This document shows, in pieces, positions 42,692-50,067 of a stretch of DNA of 61,518 bases (position 1 is the first letter of the stretch; every line of letters starts with the position of its first letter). The stretch lies in IMG/VR virus record IMGVR_UViG_3300020595_000037, positions 1 through 61,518 of that record; one strand, 5' to 3'. Both the position numbers and the translations under genes were made by a program. This DNA is from a virus. Under the pieces are notes generated by a model, which saw nothing but the letters and a program-made list of their open reading frames with translations, was not told the origin of the DNA and made no database searches.

Positions 42692-43420
42692 TTAAAGGGT
42701 TTTACTAATAAAATATTGTTTCGGATCGAAACTGTCTGTCTTATAAAACAGATCGTAAGCCTCAACGGCTCTTTTAACCTTGTCCTGCCCTGATTCATAG
42801 AATTTAGGGGAACAGTCGTATATACCTATTTGATGAGTCTTTTTGTCTATAACAATAAACATAAACTCGTAACCAAATAGACTACTATAAATATAAGCTT
42901 GGCTGTCGTAGTTGTACTTAGATGCTGAATATCTAAACTTCTGAAGATCTGCTGTCGTCTTTAAATCGATGATCAGTTTTTCGTCATGGTTTACAATGTC
43001 AGCTTTACCTTTCCACATTTGACCTTCAAGCTCTATAATACCAGGTTGTTCATATTCAACATTACCTGTTATTAAGCTTTTACAAACGTCGTTACTCATG
43101 ATTTTTTCTCTCATTAATTCTATTGAATCAACTTCATGTTGTAACAAGCATAACTCTCCTCCGGCTATGTCTTTGTAAGCTTTAGTATTTCTAGTAGACG
43201 ATTTCACAACTTTATACTTATCAAGCTTGTTAGGCTCTAGTATTGCTGTGTGAAAATAACCACCGACTAAAAATGCAGCCGATGGTGGTGACTGTTGTCC
43301 AAGTGCTAAAGGGTTGTTTAACAAAGCTGATATATCTGAATTACTAAGGTATTGTTTACCAAAGTCTCCATAGTAATGTTCATCAATTCTCAGCTTATCT
43401 AACACCTCTTGTTTAGTCAT
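42692..43420 (-). CDS. RecE/exonuclease VIII-type PD-(D/E)XK nuclease
   Basis: The 242-residue protein shows the pattern of the phage PDDEXK family: YLSNSDISALLNNPLALG, then GGYFHTAILEP, then MWKGKADIVNHDEKLIIDLK with the D...D-x-K catalytic core, then YDSQAYIYSSL. This family makes 3' single strands for recombination. Its direct downstream partner on the DNA is the ERF annealing gene (1-base gap), the usual recombination pair. Confidence 0.85.
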   Translation of the reverse strand: MTKQEVLDKLRIDEHYYGDFGKQYLSNSDISALLNNPLALGQQSPPSAAFLVGGYFHTAILEPNKLDKYKVVKSSTRNTKAYKDIAGGELCLLQHEVDSIELMREKIMSNDVCKSLITGNVEYEQPGIIELEGQMWKGKADIVNHDEKLIIDLKTTADLQKFRYSASKYNYDSQAYIYSSLFGYEFMFIVIDKKTHQIGIYDCSPKFYESGQDKVKRAVEAYDLFYKTDSFDPKQYFISKTL

Positions 43421-43421
43421 A

Positions 43422-43928
43422 CTATAATGTTATTTGTTTTTCAATTTCAGGAGTTACATTATATTTCTTTTTGATAGCTTCGAGCTTGCCACCTGCTTGT
43501 ACAAAGCTTTTAGCTTTTTCTATAGCTGCTTTGTTCATTGTTAAGCCATTGGTTGCATCAGCGTCTTTGGTATCATCAATTAGGAATAAATTACCTAATG
43601 CGTATTTCTTCCCGTAACTTGAAGCAGTACCGAACTGTTGTGGTGTTTGCATACCTTTTTGATTAAGATCAACACCTACTAATGCTGTAGCATTTAAAGT
43701 GTTTTCTCCATCAGATATAGTAGCACAACTTTCAATAATAGGCACAGGGCTAGTCTCAACTAAGTTTTCATTAATTGTTACTGTTACTCCTAGTTCTAAT
43801 AAATAGGGTTTTGTTGCTTCAAGAATGTCTTCGGCAGATCGGAAGTAATATTTGCCGAACGAATTAAATCTACTTTTCTTCGATTTAAATTTTGTCTGGA
43901 TCGTCGCCAGTTTTTGGTTTAGGGTCAT
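43422..43928 (-). CDS. ERF-family single-strand annealing protein
   Basis: The 168-residue protein contains the ERF core: YYFRSAEDILEATKPYLLEL, then QQFGTASSYGKKYALGNLF, then DDTKDADATNG. ERF proteins form rings on single-stranded DNA and pair homologous strands during phage recombination. It is encoded next to the RecE-like nuclease and upstream of it in transcription. It lacks a long C-terminal tail, so it may bind the SSB through another partner. Confidence 0.85.
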   Translation of the reverse strand: MTLNQKLATIQTKFKSKKSRFNSFGKYYFRSAEDILEATKPYLLELGVTVTINENLVETSPVPIIESCATISDGENTLNATALVGVDLNQKGMQTPQQFGTASSYGKKYALGNLFLIDDTKDADATNGLTMNKAAIEKAKSFVQAGGKLEAIKKKYNVTPEIEKQITL

Positions 43929-43971
43929 AGTTATATAATTACATATTTAAATTAAGTTTTACAAAGGTAAT
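43929..43971 (-). promoter_or_regulatory. possible promoter before the recombination genes
   Basis: The 43-base gap reads CTTTGTAAAACTT toward TTTAAATATGTAATTAT on the minus strand, an A/T-rich stretch with a TTTG upstream, loosely like a host -33/-7 promoter. It is the only sizeable gap in this operon. The assignment is tentative. Confidence 0.3.
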
Positions 43972-44733
43972 CTACAGATAGTCAAGCACTTGCGAGTGAT
44001 CGACACTATTAATTAACTTATCTACAGCTTGCTTTTTTAGCTCTGAAACACGTACATAAGCACTGCTTCCTTCGATGTTTAAAATCTCTGCTATTTTGTT
44101 AGCTGAATGCTTTTCACAGTCTAATCCGTAGCTTAATCTTAGTACATCGTACTCACGGTCATCAAGATGTTTTCTTAACAGTCCAGTTAAATATACATTT
44201 AACAAACCTATATTATATGGCTCTGATTTATCTGCGATTTGATAGATCATAGATTCTTCATCGTCTTTAGGTTTTTCGTCAATTGATAAAAACATACTAT
44301 TAAAAAACATAGCAACCATCTTATGGTCTTTACCATTATCTTTACGTATTTCATTCAGTTTATGTTCAGGTATTCTTATGTCGCCTCTATTTTTATCAAT
44401 AGCACGTCTGATACCACCTTTAATACGTTTGGATAAAAAAGATTTTAATGTTTTTAGTTTATCATCTTCATCACCTGTTACTCTAGTCCAATCAATTCTA
44501 CGTACAGCTTTAGTTAAGTTTAAATTACCTTCTTGTATTATATCATTTATGCTCATAACACCTGATGCTTGCTGTGTTGTTGCAAACTTACGGCCTATGT
44601 TTTCTACAAGAGGTAAGAACCTGTAACAAAGTTGTTTTTCATTTAGATCTTCAAGAGCTATTTCTTCATCTGGTTGACAAGCAATAACATCTTTCTTATA
44701 TCTTACGTAATTAGGTACATTATATTTTTTCAT
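43972..44733 (-). CDS. phage RNA polymerase sigma-70-like factor
   Basis: The 253-residue protein has a sigma region 2-like part (CYRFLPLVENIGRKFATTQQ, then SINDIIQEGNLNLTKAVRRI) and, at the C-terminus, a region 4-like helix-turn-helix (LDDREYDVLRLSYGLDC, then SANKIAEILNIEGSSAYVRV). A phage sigma factor would redirect host RNA polymerase, probably to late promoters. The start overlaps the upstream gene by 14 bases. Its promoter target is not known from the sequence. Confidence 0.78.
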   Translation of the reverse strand: MKKYNVPNYVRYKKDVIACQPDEEIALEDLNEKQLCYRFLPLVENIGRKFATTQQASGVMSINDIIQEGNLNLTKAVRRIDWTRVTGDEDDKLKTLKSFLSKRIKGGIRRAIDKNRGDIRIPEHKLNEIRKDNGKDHKMVAMFFNSMFLSIDEKPKDDEESMIYQIADKSEPYNIGLLNVYLTGLLRKHLDDREYDVLRLSYGLDCEKHSANKIAEILNIEGSSAYVRVSELKKQAVDKLINSVDHSQVLDYL

Positions 44734-45364
44734 TTTCCATATTTAAAAGTTCTTTTTCTTTTTTAAGTTCATTACCCATATTTCTATGTATTGTTCTAAC
44801 AGAACAATTAAGTGATGACGCTAATTTAGTAATAGTTATTCTTTTGTTCATGTCATTAATATCTAACATGCATTGGTATATGTCATCTTGATGTATACGT
44901 TTAGTTTTACCTATAAGTTGACCTACAATAGTTAATTTTTCTGACAAGCTTAAACCGCTATTGTCATTAAATATAACTTTTCTTAGTTTGTTTTTAGGCG
45001 GTTCTTCAAGATCACACATGCTAACATCATATACCATTCGTTTTAATAACTCTGCAGGTATATCAAACGCAATAAATCCATATTTATAATTTGCTATAGT
45101 CTCTGCTAAGGCAGTAAACTTATTCATATCAAGTTTAGGATTTAAATACCACAATACTAACAAATGCCATTTTAAACTTTTGTATGTAGTTATTTTAGCT
45201 TTACTACGAAACAAATCATAGCATTCGTAAGTACCATTTTCATAAAACTTACCGTACTCAAATTCTAAGGTAGGTTTATCAGTGATAGGATTACGTCTGT
45301 ATACAATCCGCCTCTTGTTTAGATAGTGTAAGTAACGCGGTATTGATACGTAATTGTGTGACAT
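44720..45364 (-). CDS. DNA-binding protein with C-terminal HTH
   Basis: The 214-residue protein has a C-terminal helix-turn-helix (ITITKLASSLNCSVRTIHRN). The rest is helical and basic with no enzymatic motif. It overlaps the sigma-factor gene by 14 bases, suggesting shared control. It may be a transcription regulator or a replication initiator; the sequence does not decide. Confidence 0.6.
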   Translation of the reverse strand: MSHNYVSIPRYLHYLNKRRIVYRRNPITDKPTLEFEYGKFYENGTYECYDLFRSKAKITTYKSLKWHLLVLWYLNPKLDMNKFTALAETIANYKYGFIAFDIPAELLKRMVYDVSMCDLEEPPKNKLRKVIFNDNSGLSLSEKLTIVGQLIGKTKRIHQDDIYQCMLDINDMNKRITITKLASSLNCSVRTIHRNMGNELKKEKELLNMENEKI

Positions 45365-45489
45365 TAGCCTCTTACTCCTTTATTCTTAGACCTATTGTCA
45401 CGTTTTGGCTTTTGAAAAGCTTTAACTTTTGTTTTTATTTTAAAAACATCAGTTGCCATTAAATGTTTTACATTAGTTACTGTGCTCAT
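45364..45489 (-). CDS. small basic protein, 41 residues
   Basis: ATG 45489 to a TAA overlapping the next ATG (TAATG) encodes MSTVTNVKHLMATDVFKIKT followed by a Lys/Arg/Asn-rich tail. It overlaps the preceding gene by 17 bases. The coupling supports a real gene; function unknown. Confidence 0.5.
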   Translation of the reverse strand: MSTVTNVKHLMATDVFKIKTKVKAFQKPKRDNRSKNKGVRG

Positions 45490-45850
45490 ATAATTTAATT
45501 TTTACGTTAGTCCATTTACCTCCCTTCATTGTCTCATCGACCAGGAAGTCTATTCTATTTGTCCATCTTTTATTCATTCTATCTCTTATGACCCAAAGGC
45601 CATTCATTTTACCTGCATTGCTTATAACAACTACAGTATTCATTTTAAAACCTTTAGTTTCAAGATCTCGAGATACAGCTATTATTCTGTGTATCTCAGG
45701 GTTATCCATATTAATTTTAAAATTTGTAGCTGTTCTATCAGGCGTACTGTCTGTTTGCTTGATGGTAGCGTGATATATAGTTGCCGTTACTGTCAAGTCT
45801 GACTTCAATATCGTCGACATCAAAAGGGTACTTAGTATAAAGTATTTCAT
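45473..45850 (-). CDS. exported 3D-domain/RlpA-like protein
   Basis: The 125-residue protein has an N-terminal hydrophobic signal (MKYFILSTLLMSTILKSDLT, cleaved near VTA). The mature part resembles the 3D double-psi beta-barrel found in cell-wall enzymes (VVISNAGKMNGLWVIRDRMN, then NRIDFLVDE with its Asp residues). Such domains act on glycan strands. Its first 113 bases overlap the end of the gene at 45738 in another frame, which is unusually long. Confidence 0.5.
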   Translation of the reverse strand: MKYFILSTLLMSTILKSDLTVTATIYHATIKQTDSTPDRTATNFKINMDNPEIHRIIAVSRDLETKGFKMNTVVVISNAGKMNGLWVIRDRMNKRWTNRIDFLVDETMKGGKWTNVKIKLYEHSN

Positions 45851-46307
45851 TTTTATTAATTATAGATTTTTTATCGTTAATATAATAATTCCAATATGCT
45901 TTTAATGAATTGTTTAAAACTTTATATTCATCTGGCATACACTGTGGAGGTTGAAAAAAATGATGATTTTGCATACCTTTAGGAGGATTTAACAATACAT
46001 CTTCACATTTAGTTATACTTAAATGTTTTTTCTTATAACGTTTTGTATATTCCTCACCAAGCGCCATCATATAATCGTATAACCAGAAATAATGTTGCAT
46101 ATTTCTTCGTGCCCATTTTGTTGAGGGATGATTATAATGTGCTTTACGGTAAGGAATATAACCTGCGTCATACTCATACAACTCAGCATAATGATGATGA
46201 GCTGTACAGAGCATTTGGGCTGCTTCGAGTATCATCTTAACTTTATGTTTGTCATAATGATAAGCGGCAGCTTTATTAGGGTCAGGGTGTAAATAAAATA
46301 TATTCAT
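45738..46307 (-). CDS. conserved-type phage protein of unknown function
   Basis: The 189-residue protein begins MNIFYLHPDPNKAAAYHYDK and is rich in His/Tyr/Trp, with HKVKMILEAAQMLCTAHHHY and RKAHYNHPSTKWARRN. I recall proteins with this opening from marine phages (hypothetical, adjacent to replication genes). The clustered His residues may bind metal. The end overlaps the exported protein gene by 113 bases. Confidence 0.72.
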   Translation of the reverse strand: MNIFYLHPDPNKAAAYHYDKHKVKMILEAAQMLCTAHHHYAELYEYDAGYIPYRKAHYNHPSTKWARRNMQHYFWLYDYMMALGEEYTKRYKKKHLSITKCEDVLLNPPKGMQNHHFFQPPQCMPDEYKVLNNSLKAYWNYYINDKKSIINKNEILYTKYPFDVDDIEVRLDSNGNYISRYHQANRQYA

Positions 46308-46405
46308 GTCTTATTCACTCTGTTATAATGTTGATCAAGTAGCATGTTGGCAACTTCCATGCTGATCATATTGTCGTTGTATAATTGCCATACTAACTTA
46401 CTCAT
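46304..46405 (-). CDS. micropeptide, 33 residues
   Basis: ATG 46405 gives MSKLVWQLYNDNMISMEVANM... RVNKT, overlapping the ligase gene end by 8 bases and the next start by 4 (ATGA type). It is amphipathic, without a signal peptide. Spacing is typical of this operon. Function unknown. Confidence 0.45.
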   Translation of the reverse strand: MSKLVWQLYNDNMISMEVANMLLDQHYNRVNKT

Positions 46406-47252
46406 AGTTACGAATAGTTTTAAACAATGGATGTCTGTAGCTGCCATATTGAGTACGTTCAAAGTATGTAAACGTAGCTCGTTTGCCTATGTAGTCATGA
46501 ATATTATTTAGTATATTAGCTAGATCTTTGTAGTTGTAACCTTTACCTGGAGGACAACCAAACTCTATACCATCATCATCTTGCATTAAGAACTTGCCAA
46601 GAGTACCTTCACGTTTACCTTTACCTTCTTCATAACCAACAATTGTAGCTTCGGTGTCACTAAAGTCTTTAAACTTTTGTAAGTTGTAAGATCGTTTTTG
46701 CTGATAAGGTTTATCTAGACGTAGAATAGAGCCTTCGTAACCATTGTTTAAGTTATATTGATGTCTTAACTGTGCAGACTCTTTAGAATTAACTAGACTA
46801 GTTTCTACGTATTTAATAGATGCATTGTAAAAATCAGCACAAGCTAGTTGATCAGACCTGTAACCGTAAGGCTTATCCATTACTGTTTCTATATAGTCAT
46901 AGCAATGAAACTGTATAAGATGTTGAGCGTTAAGTCTGTCTTCAGGTGTTGGTTTTTGTTTTCTAACTAGAGATACAATCTTTTCAAAGTCATTTCTAAG
47001 TTTGTGGTTGTATAATTCACCGTCGAGTACAACATCTACATTAGCATAATCAAAGAAAAACTTTCTTAGTGATAATTTAATGTGTTCAAGATTGTGAAAT
47101 TCTTTACCTGTACGTGAGAAACATCTAATGTTTTCTTTGTCGTCAACATATATAACACAACGTATGCCGTCAAGCTTAGGTTGAATGTATACTTTCTCGG
47201 ACCAGTCGACAGGTTTTTTGTCTACTTTGTATGCGAGCATTGGTTTAATCAT
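46398..47252 (-). CDS. ATP-dependent DNA ligase
   Basis: The 284-residue protein has nucleotidyltransferase motif I in YIQPKLDGIRCVIY, with K26 as the AMP-accepting lysine. Motif III is VVLDGELYNH, motif IV GYEGSILRL, and motif V YNLQKFKDFSDTEATIVGYE, followed by a short OB domain. The size equals small phage ligases such as T7. It would seal Okazaki fragments. It overlaps the next gene by 4 bases. Confidence 0.92.
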   Translation of the reverse strand: MIKPMLAYKVDKKPVDWSEKVYIQPKLDGIRCVIYVDDKENIRCFSRTGKEFHNLEHIKLSLRKFFFDYANVDVVLDGELYNHKLRNDFEKIVSLVRKQKPTPEDRLNAQHLIQFHCYDYIETVMDKPYGYRSDQLACADFYNASIKYVETSLVNSKESAQLRHQYNLNNGYEGSILRLDKPYQQKRSYNLQKFKDFSDTEATIVGYEEGKGKREGTLGKFLMQDDDGIEFGCPPGKGYNYKDLANILNNIHDYIGKRATFTYFERTQYGSYRHPLFKTIRNYE

Positions 47253-47518
47253 AATTTATCTATTTTATTTTGAATTTTAGTTATTTTATTTTGTATTATT
47301 GCAGCTTTTCTGTATTCTTCATCGTCTACATATTTATTTTGTATAAGACAAAGTCTACCTAATTCGTCTTGCAATATTTCTCTGTCAGTTAATGACTCTG
47401 GTGTAATCTCTTCATCTACATATTTAATACCATATGTAGCAGTGTCAGGGTCAATAAACTCTTTATATAGATCGAATTTAATTCTATCTAGTAGCTTTTC
47501 GTATTCTTTTTCTGTCAT
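47249..47518 (-). CDS. small helical protein, 89 residues
   Basis: Acidic helical protein starting MTEKEYEKLLDRIKFDLYKE; the C-terminus YVDDEEYRKAAIIQNKITKI is similar in form to UVR-type helical hairpins. It overlaps both neighbours. Function unknown; protein interaction is the likeliest role. Confidence 0.6.
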   Translation of the reverse strand: MTEKEYEKLLDRIKFDLYKEFIDPDTATYGIKYVDEEITPESLTDREILQDELGRLCLIQNKYVDDEEYRKAAIIQNKITKIQNKIDKL

Positions 47519-47691
47519 TAATAAGGTAATTTTTTAGGGTTAGCTAAGAAGTATCTTATATCAGATAGTTGTTCTTCAAGTGTTTCGATACGTACTAACA
47601 TTTGTTTTAACGTGTATTTTTCACCGTCCATATGTGACTTAACGCCACCTGTAAGGTTTCCTATGTCCACGATTATATCTTCTTTAAACAT
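47518..47691 (-). CDS. small protein, 57 residues, probably leaderless
   Basis: I choose ATG 47691 (MFKEDIIVDIGNLTGG) over ATG 47709 because the bipartite motif ends at 47692, directly before it, as at three other genes. The C-terminal half is coiled coil (MLVRIETLEEQLSDIRYFL). The longer version would read the motif itself as MMDNNN. Confidence 0.55.
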   Translation of the reverse strand: MFKEDIIVDIGNLTGGVKSHMDGEKYTLKQMLVRIETLEEQLSDIRYFLANPKKLPY

Positions 47692-47727
47692 ATTATTATT
47701 ATCCATCATATTTCGTATTTAGTTTGT
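47692..47727 (-). promoter_or_regulatory. bipartite motif copy 7
   Basis: ACAAACTAAATACGA, 9 bases, GATAATAATAAT, read on the minus strand. It lies over the 3' end of the upstream coding region (encoding its NYKLNTKYDG end) and its last base precedes an ATG. Confidence 0.7.
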
Positions 47728-48205
47728 AATTTTCTTCTGCATGGTTATCTACTAAAAACTTTTCAGTCCAGTTAGTATAACCCATATTGTTTTGCTTATA
47801 TTTTTTTATAAGTTTATCAGGTGTACCAACAAATTCACATACGTTATTATACTGATTGTAAGCACTTAGCCATACATCAGACTTACCTGTCCATATAATC
47901 CACGTGTATTCATGGTCACACGAGTCAACATTAGGATATAAGTATTGACTGTTATAATGAAAGTCATGTACTAAATGTGATGCTATTCTTGATCCATCAC
48001 CAAAGTTGTTAAAACCTCTGTATTCTTGCATATGGTTAATCCAGTTTGCAAGCTCTATACCTCTCCACTCAGGATAACCGTCGTGGTGCAGATACATGTG
48101 AACATAAGATTTATCACTAACCAATTGAGGTTTAAGCGCAAATCCCGCTTCATGATCTTCTGCGTGTGATCTGTCGATCACTAGTGTCATATTTCTTGTA
48201 CTCAT
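47699..48205 (-). CDS. hypothetical protein, 168 residues
   Basis: Soluble protein starting MSTRNMTLVIDRSHAEDHEA with many His/Asp/Trp residues (YVHMYLHHDGYPEWRGIELA). I recall similar phage proteins without an assigned function. The C-terminus NYKLNTKYDG is encoded by the conserved DNA motif copy 7, and its TAA is inside the motif. Confidence 0.7.
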   Translation of the reverse strand: MSTRNMTLVIDRSHAEDHEAGFALKPQLVSDKSYVHMYLHHDGYPEWRGIELANWINHMQEYRGFNNFGDGSRIASHLVHDFHYNSQYLYPNVDSCDHEYTWIIWTGKSDVWLSAYNQYNNVCEFVGTPDKLIKKYKQNNMGYTNWTEKFLVDNHAEENYKLNTKYDG

Positions 48206-48366
48206 TATACTAATTCTTCACCTATGCTGATTATTTCAGCGATTATTAATACTGCTACGCCTAATGACAATGATGACAATAGGATGCTAAAGCCCATGAC
48301 TCTAATCACTGACTTTGTTAAACTCACTTTAAAGTGTGGAGTTAATTTACTTTTTAATTTTTTCAT
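48205..48366 (-). CDS. small single-TM membrane protein, 53 residues
   Basis: ATG 48366 opens MKKLKSKLTPHFKVSLTKSV, followed by a strong hydrophobic helix (MGFSILLSSLSLGVAVLIIA at about residues 24-43) and a short acidic tail. The TAA overlaps the next ATG (TAATG). A basic N-terminus and one helix predict an inner-membrane protein, N-in. It could be a small early inhibitor or holin-like, unproven. Confidence 0.62.
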   Translation of the reverse strand: MKKLKSKLTPHFKVSLTKSVIRVMGFSILLSSLSLGVAVLIIAEIISIGEELV

Positions 48367-48376
48367 AATTATTATT

Positions 48377-48628
48377 TTAGTCTAGTAAAACCATGTAAGC
48401 TTTACTGTTATGTGTTCTAAACCAGCTTAAACCGTTTTGCCAGTTTTTAATTGTTTTATCACTTAGTGTTGTAGATGGCAACATTGCACATCCCATCACA
48501 AAGTCATACATACTTAATTCTAAGTTGTTTAGTTCGTATGTCTCGCCTGAAAAAGGATTTGTTACTGTGTCGCCTTTCTCGTATACTGTACCGTCGAACC
48601 ATTTAGGTAATTGTGTTTTGTTTTTCAT
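48377..48628 (-). CDS. small conserved-type phage protein, 83 residues
   Basis: The protein reads PKWFDGTVYEKGDTVTNPFS, then GETYELNNLELSMYDFVMG, then ...NGLSWFRTHNSKAYMVLL. I recall this kind of sequence in many marine phages (unknown function). It overlaps the upstream gene by 26 bases. Confidence 0.65.
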   Translation of the reverse strand: MKNKTQLPKWFDGTVYEKGDTVTNPFSGETYELNNLELSMYDFVMGCAMLPSTTLSDKTIKNWQNGLSWFRTHNSKAYMVLLD

Positions 48629-48857
48629 AATCTAAGTAATCTATTCTTTCGTGATCTTTTTCTATTAATGATGCTATATAATCCCACACTTCACGTTGTT
48701 GTTTTGTGTGTCTCAATACACCTTCTAGTTGGTCTATTGTTATAAAAGGTGTGTTATCATCTTTTATTTCTTGCTTTAGCCTGCTAATGTCAGTGTCTAG
48801 ACTGTATACATTAGCAAAAGCTTTGTCATGTGCTAAGTTTTGTATTCTTCTATTCAT
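48603..48857 (-). CDS. hypothetical helical protein, 84 residues
   Basis: Charged, helical protein starting MNRRIQNLAHDKAFANVYSL with a coiled-coil middle (ISRLKQEIKDDN). It follows the next upstream gene without a gap (48857/48858). Function unknown. Confidence 0.58.
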   Translation of the reverse strand: MNRRIQNLAHDKAFANVYSLDTDISRLKQEIKDDNTPFITIDQLEGVLRHTKQQREVWDYIASLIEKDHERIDYLDYEKQNTIT

Positions 48858-49091
48858 CTATTTATTAATTATAGAACTGCCATACATTATGTCTTGAGCA
48901 GATAAGTTGTAAGTTTTTATATCACAGTATACTGATATGTCAGATATTTGACTGATTGTTAAATCATACCATGATGTTTCAGACATAAGTGCATACTTAA
49001 GTCTTTTAGCACTAGAGTATTTTCTAGCATTTGTTTGCAGTGACGACTTAAAACCTGGTTTTAGTCTGTCATAAATTGTTTTTAATCTCAT
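48858..49091 (-). CDS. hypothetical protein, 77 residues, probably leaderless
   Basis: Starts MRLKTIYDRLKPGFKSSLQT at ATG 49091, the base next to motif copy 6. Basic N-terminus, then Ser/Tyr-rich. If the motif is a promoter, this mRNA would begin at or near its ATG. Function unknown. Confidence 0.58.
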   Translation of the reverse strand: MRLKTIYDRLKPGFKSSLQTNARKYSSAKRLKYALMSETSWYDLTISQISDISVYCDIKTYNLSAQDIMYGSSIINK

Positions 49092-49127
49092 ATTTATATT
49101 ATCCGTGTTAATTCGTATTTAGTCTGT
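49092..49127 (-). promoter_or_regulatory. bipartite motif copy 6
   Basis: ACAGACTAAATACGA, 9 bases, GATAATATAAAT, read on the minus strand; one and two bases differ from consensus. It overlaps the last codons of the upstream gene and directly precedes ATG 49091. Confidence 0.7.
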
Positions 49128-49331
49128 AACATATCTTTCTTTGTTACTATCGATTATTTCACCGATCTCATCTTGCATAGATATTATATCCATAGCAAGT
49201 AGTTGTATTTCTGCTAAGCCATTAACTTCATAAGTACTTAGATCATTGACTTCGTTTTCTTGTATAGCGTACACGCAGTCTTGCAACGCTTTTGCAGTAT
49301 TCTCAAACCTGCAATAACTCATATTTGGCAT
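49119..49331 (-). CDS. small conserved-type protein, 70 residues
   Basis: Starts MPNMSYCRFENTAKALQDCV; the MPNMSYCRFEN opening is familiar from bacterial and phage small proteins of unknown function. Acidic, helical. The stop is inside motif copy 6, in a different frame from the genes at 47699 and 51431. Confidence 0.65.
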   Translation of the reverse strand: MPNMSYCRFENTAKALQDCVYAIQENEVNDLSTYEVNGLAEIQLLAMDIISMQDEIGEIIDSNKERYVTD

Positions 49332-49351
49332 ATTTAATTATTTAATATTAG

Positions 49352-49423
<72 letters not shown>

Positions 49424-49428
49424 TTTAG

Positions 49429-49512
49429 TGGAAGTGGGCGGAATCGAACCGCCGTTTGAGATTGCTACCGTTAATTTGTCGGTTCTAAAATCTCACTTAC
49501 CTTATCACTCCC
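49429..49512 (-). ncRNA. tRNA-like element without normal D and anticodon arms
   Basis: Acceptor stem GGGAGTG/CACTTCC (one G-U pair) and T-arm GGCGG-TTCGATT-CCGCC are clear. Between them lie only 11 bases instead of a D-arm, then a 7-bp stem TGAGATT/AATCTCA that encloses a hairpin ACCG/CGGT. No standard anticodon loop can be drawn. This layout is similar in outline to a tmRNA tRNA-like domain (acceptor, T-arm, D-loop without stem, extended helix) but much shorter. It ends 5 bases before the initiator-type tRNA. A degraded or intron-bearing tRNA is possible. Confidence 0.55.
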
Positions 49513-49516
49513 ATTT

Positions 49517-49740
49517 CGAGGCACCAGTTGTGGACAGGTAGTTAACTAGTATTGTCATTTATCCACACTTTCTGTTTCGTACTGGTACAGTAGAACGCCA
49601 TTTTTACTTGCCATTACACTATTGTACCGATCTACCTAACGTGACCTGTATGCCGCCGCCTCGATTGCTAGCTATTCAGTTATGTGATAACATCTTGCGT
49701 ATAAGATCGCTATCGCTAATTAACCTACTCGTCTAGCTTC
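49517..49740 (-). ncRNA. structured non-coding region, unknown RNA candidate
   Basis: No reading frame of note occupies this gap. Complementary segments form two closed domains. The first spans 49517-49663 (CGAGGC/GCCTCG closing), with inner pairs TGTGGA/TCCACA, ACAGG/CCTGT and a 10-position helix GGTACAATAG/CTACTGTACC with one mismatch. The second is about 49664-49738 (GCTAG/CTAGC closing) with an inner ATCTT/AAGAT hairpin. It is transcribed, if minus-strand, just upstream of the two tRNA-type elements. Identity unknown. Confidence 0.45.
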
Positions 49741-49742
49741 TT

Positions 49743-49931
49743 TTATTTTCTACGCCAAGCTTTGTGTACTTGATCACTTAGTTCTTGACTTACTACTTGT
49801 ATTTCTAGAACTTGTTTGTTAGCAATAATAGGTATATAGCTATATTGCTGAGTTGAACTACAGTTTACACAATTTGAATAACCTAATGCTATTCTGCCTG
49901 CCGGTATTTTATTATTACATTTGCATCTCAT
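49743..49931 (-). CDS. small Cys-rich protein, 62 residues, probably leaderless
   Basis: Starts MRCKCNNKIPAGRIALGYSN at ATG 49931, next to motif copy 5. Cys pairs CKC and CVNC fit a zinc ribbon (C3, C5, C21, C24). The rest is polar with a helical tail. It may bind nucleic acid. Confidence 0.6.
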   Translation of the reverse strand: MRCKCNNKIPAGRIALGYSNCVNCSSTQQYSYIPIIANKQVLEIQVVSQELSDQVHKAWRRK

Positions 49932-49967
49932 ATTATTATTATCCGTTTACAATCGTATTTAGTTTGT
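49932..49967 (-). promoter_or_regulatory. bipartite motif copy 5
   Basis: Perfect consensus: ACAAACTAAATACGA, 9 bases, GATAATAATAAT on the minus strand. It is inside the 3' end of the gene at 49939 and its last base abuts ATG 49931. Confidence 0.72.
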
Positions 49968-50067
49968 AATTAAATCTTCTATAATATTCTACTTCAAATC
50001 TTTCCGCTTCATACTTAGTTATTTTAATTAGTTTAATGTGCTTATGTCTTAGTTTTCTAGTCTTCAT
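49939..50067 (-). CDS. small basic protein, 42 residues
   Basis: ATG 50067 to TAA 49939-49941 encodes MKTRKLRHKHIKLIKITKYE followed by a Tyr/Arg-rich part and the end NYKLNTIVNG. The last 11 codons are the bipartite motif. It overlaps the upstream gene by 11 bases. Very basic; possibly nucleic-acid binding. Confidence 0.52.
   Translation of the reverse strand: MKTRKLRHKHIKLIKITKYEAERFEVEYYRRFNYKLNTIVNG

Noticed and set aside
49429-49512. Standard tRNA-Leu(TAG) call
   Set aside because: A TAG triplet occurs, but neither a D-stem nor an anticodon stem around it can be formed, so I list it as tRNA-like.
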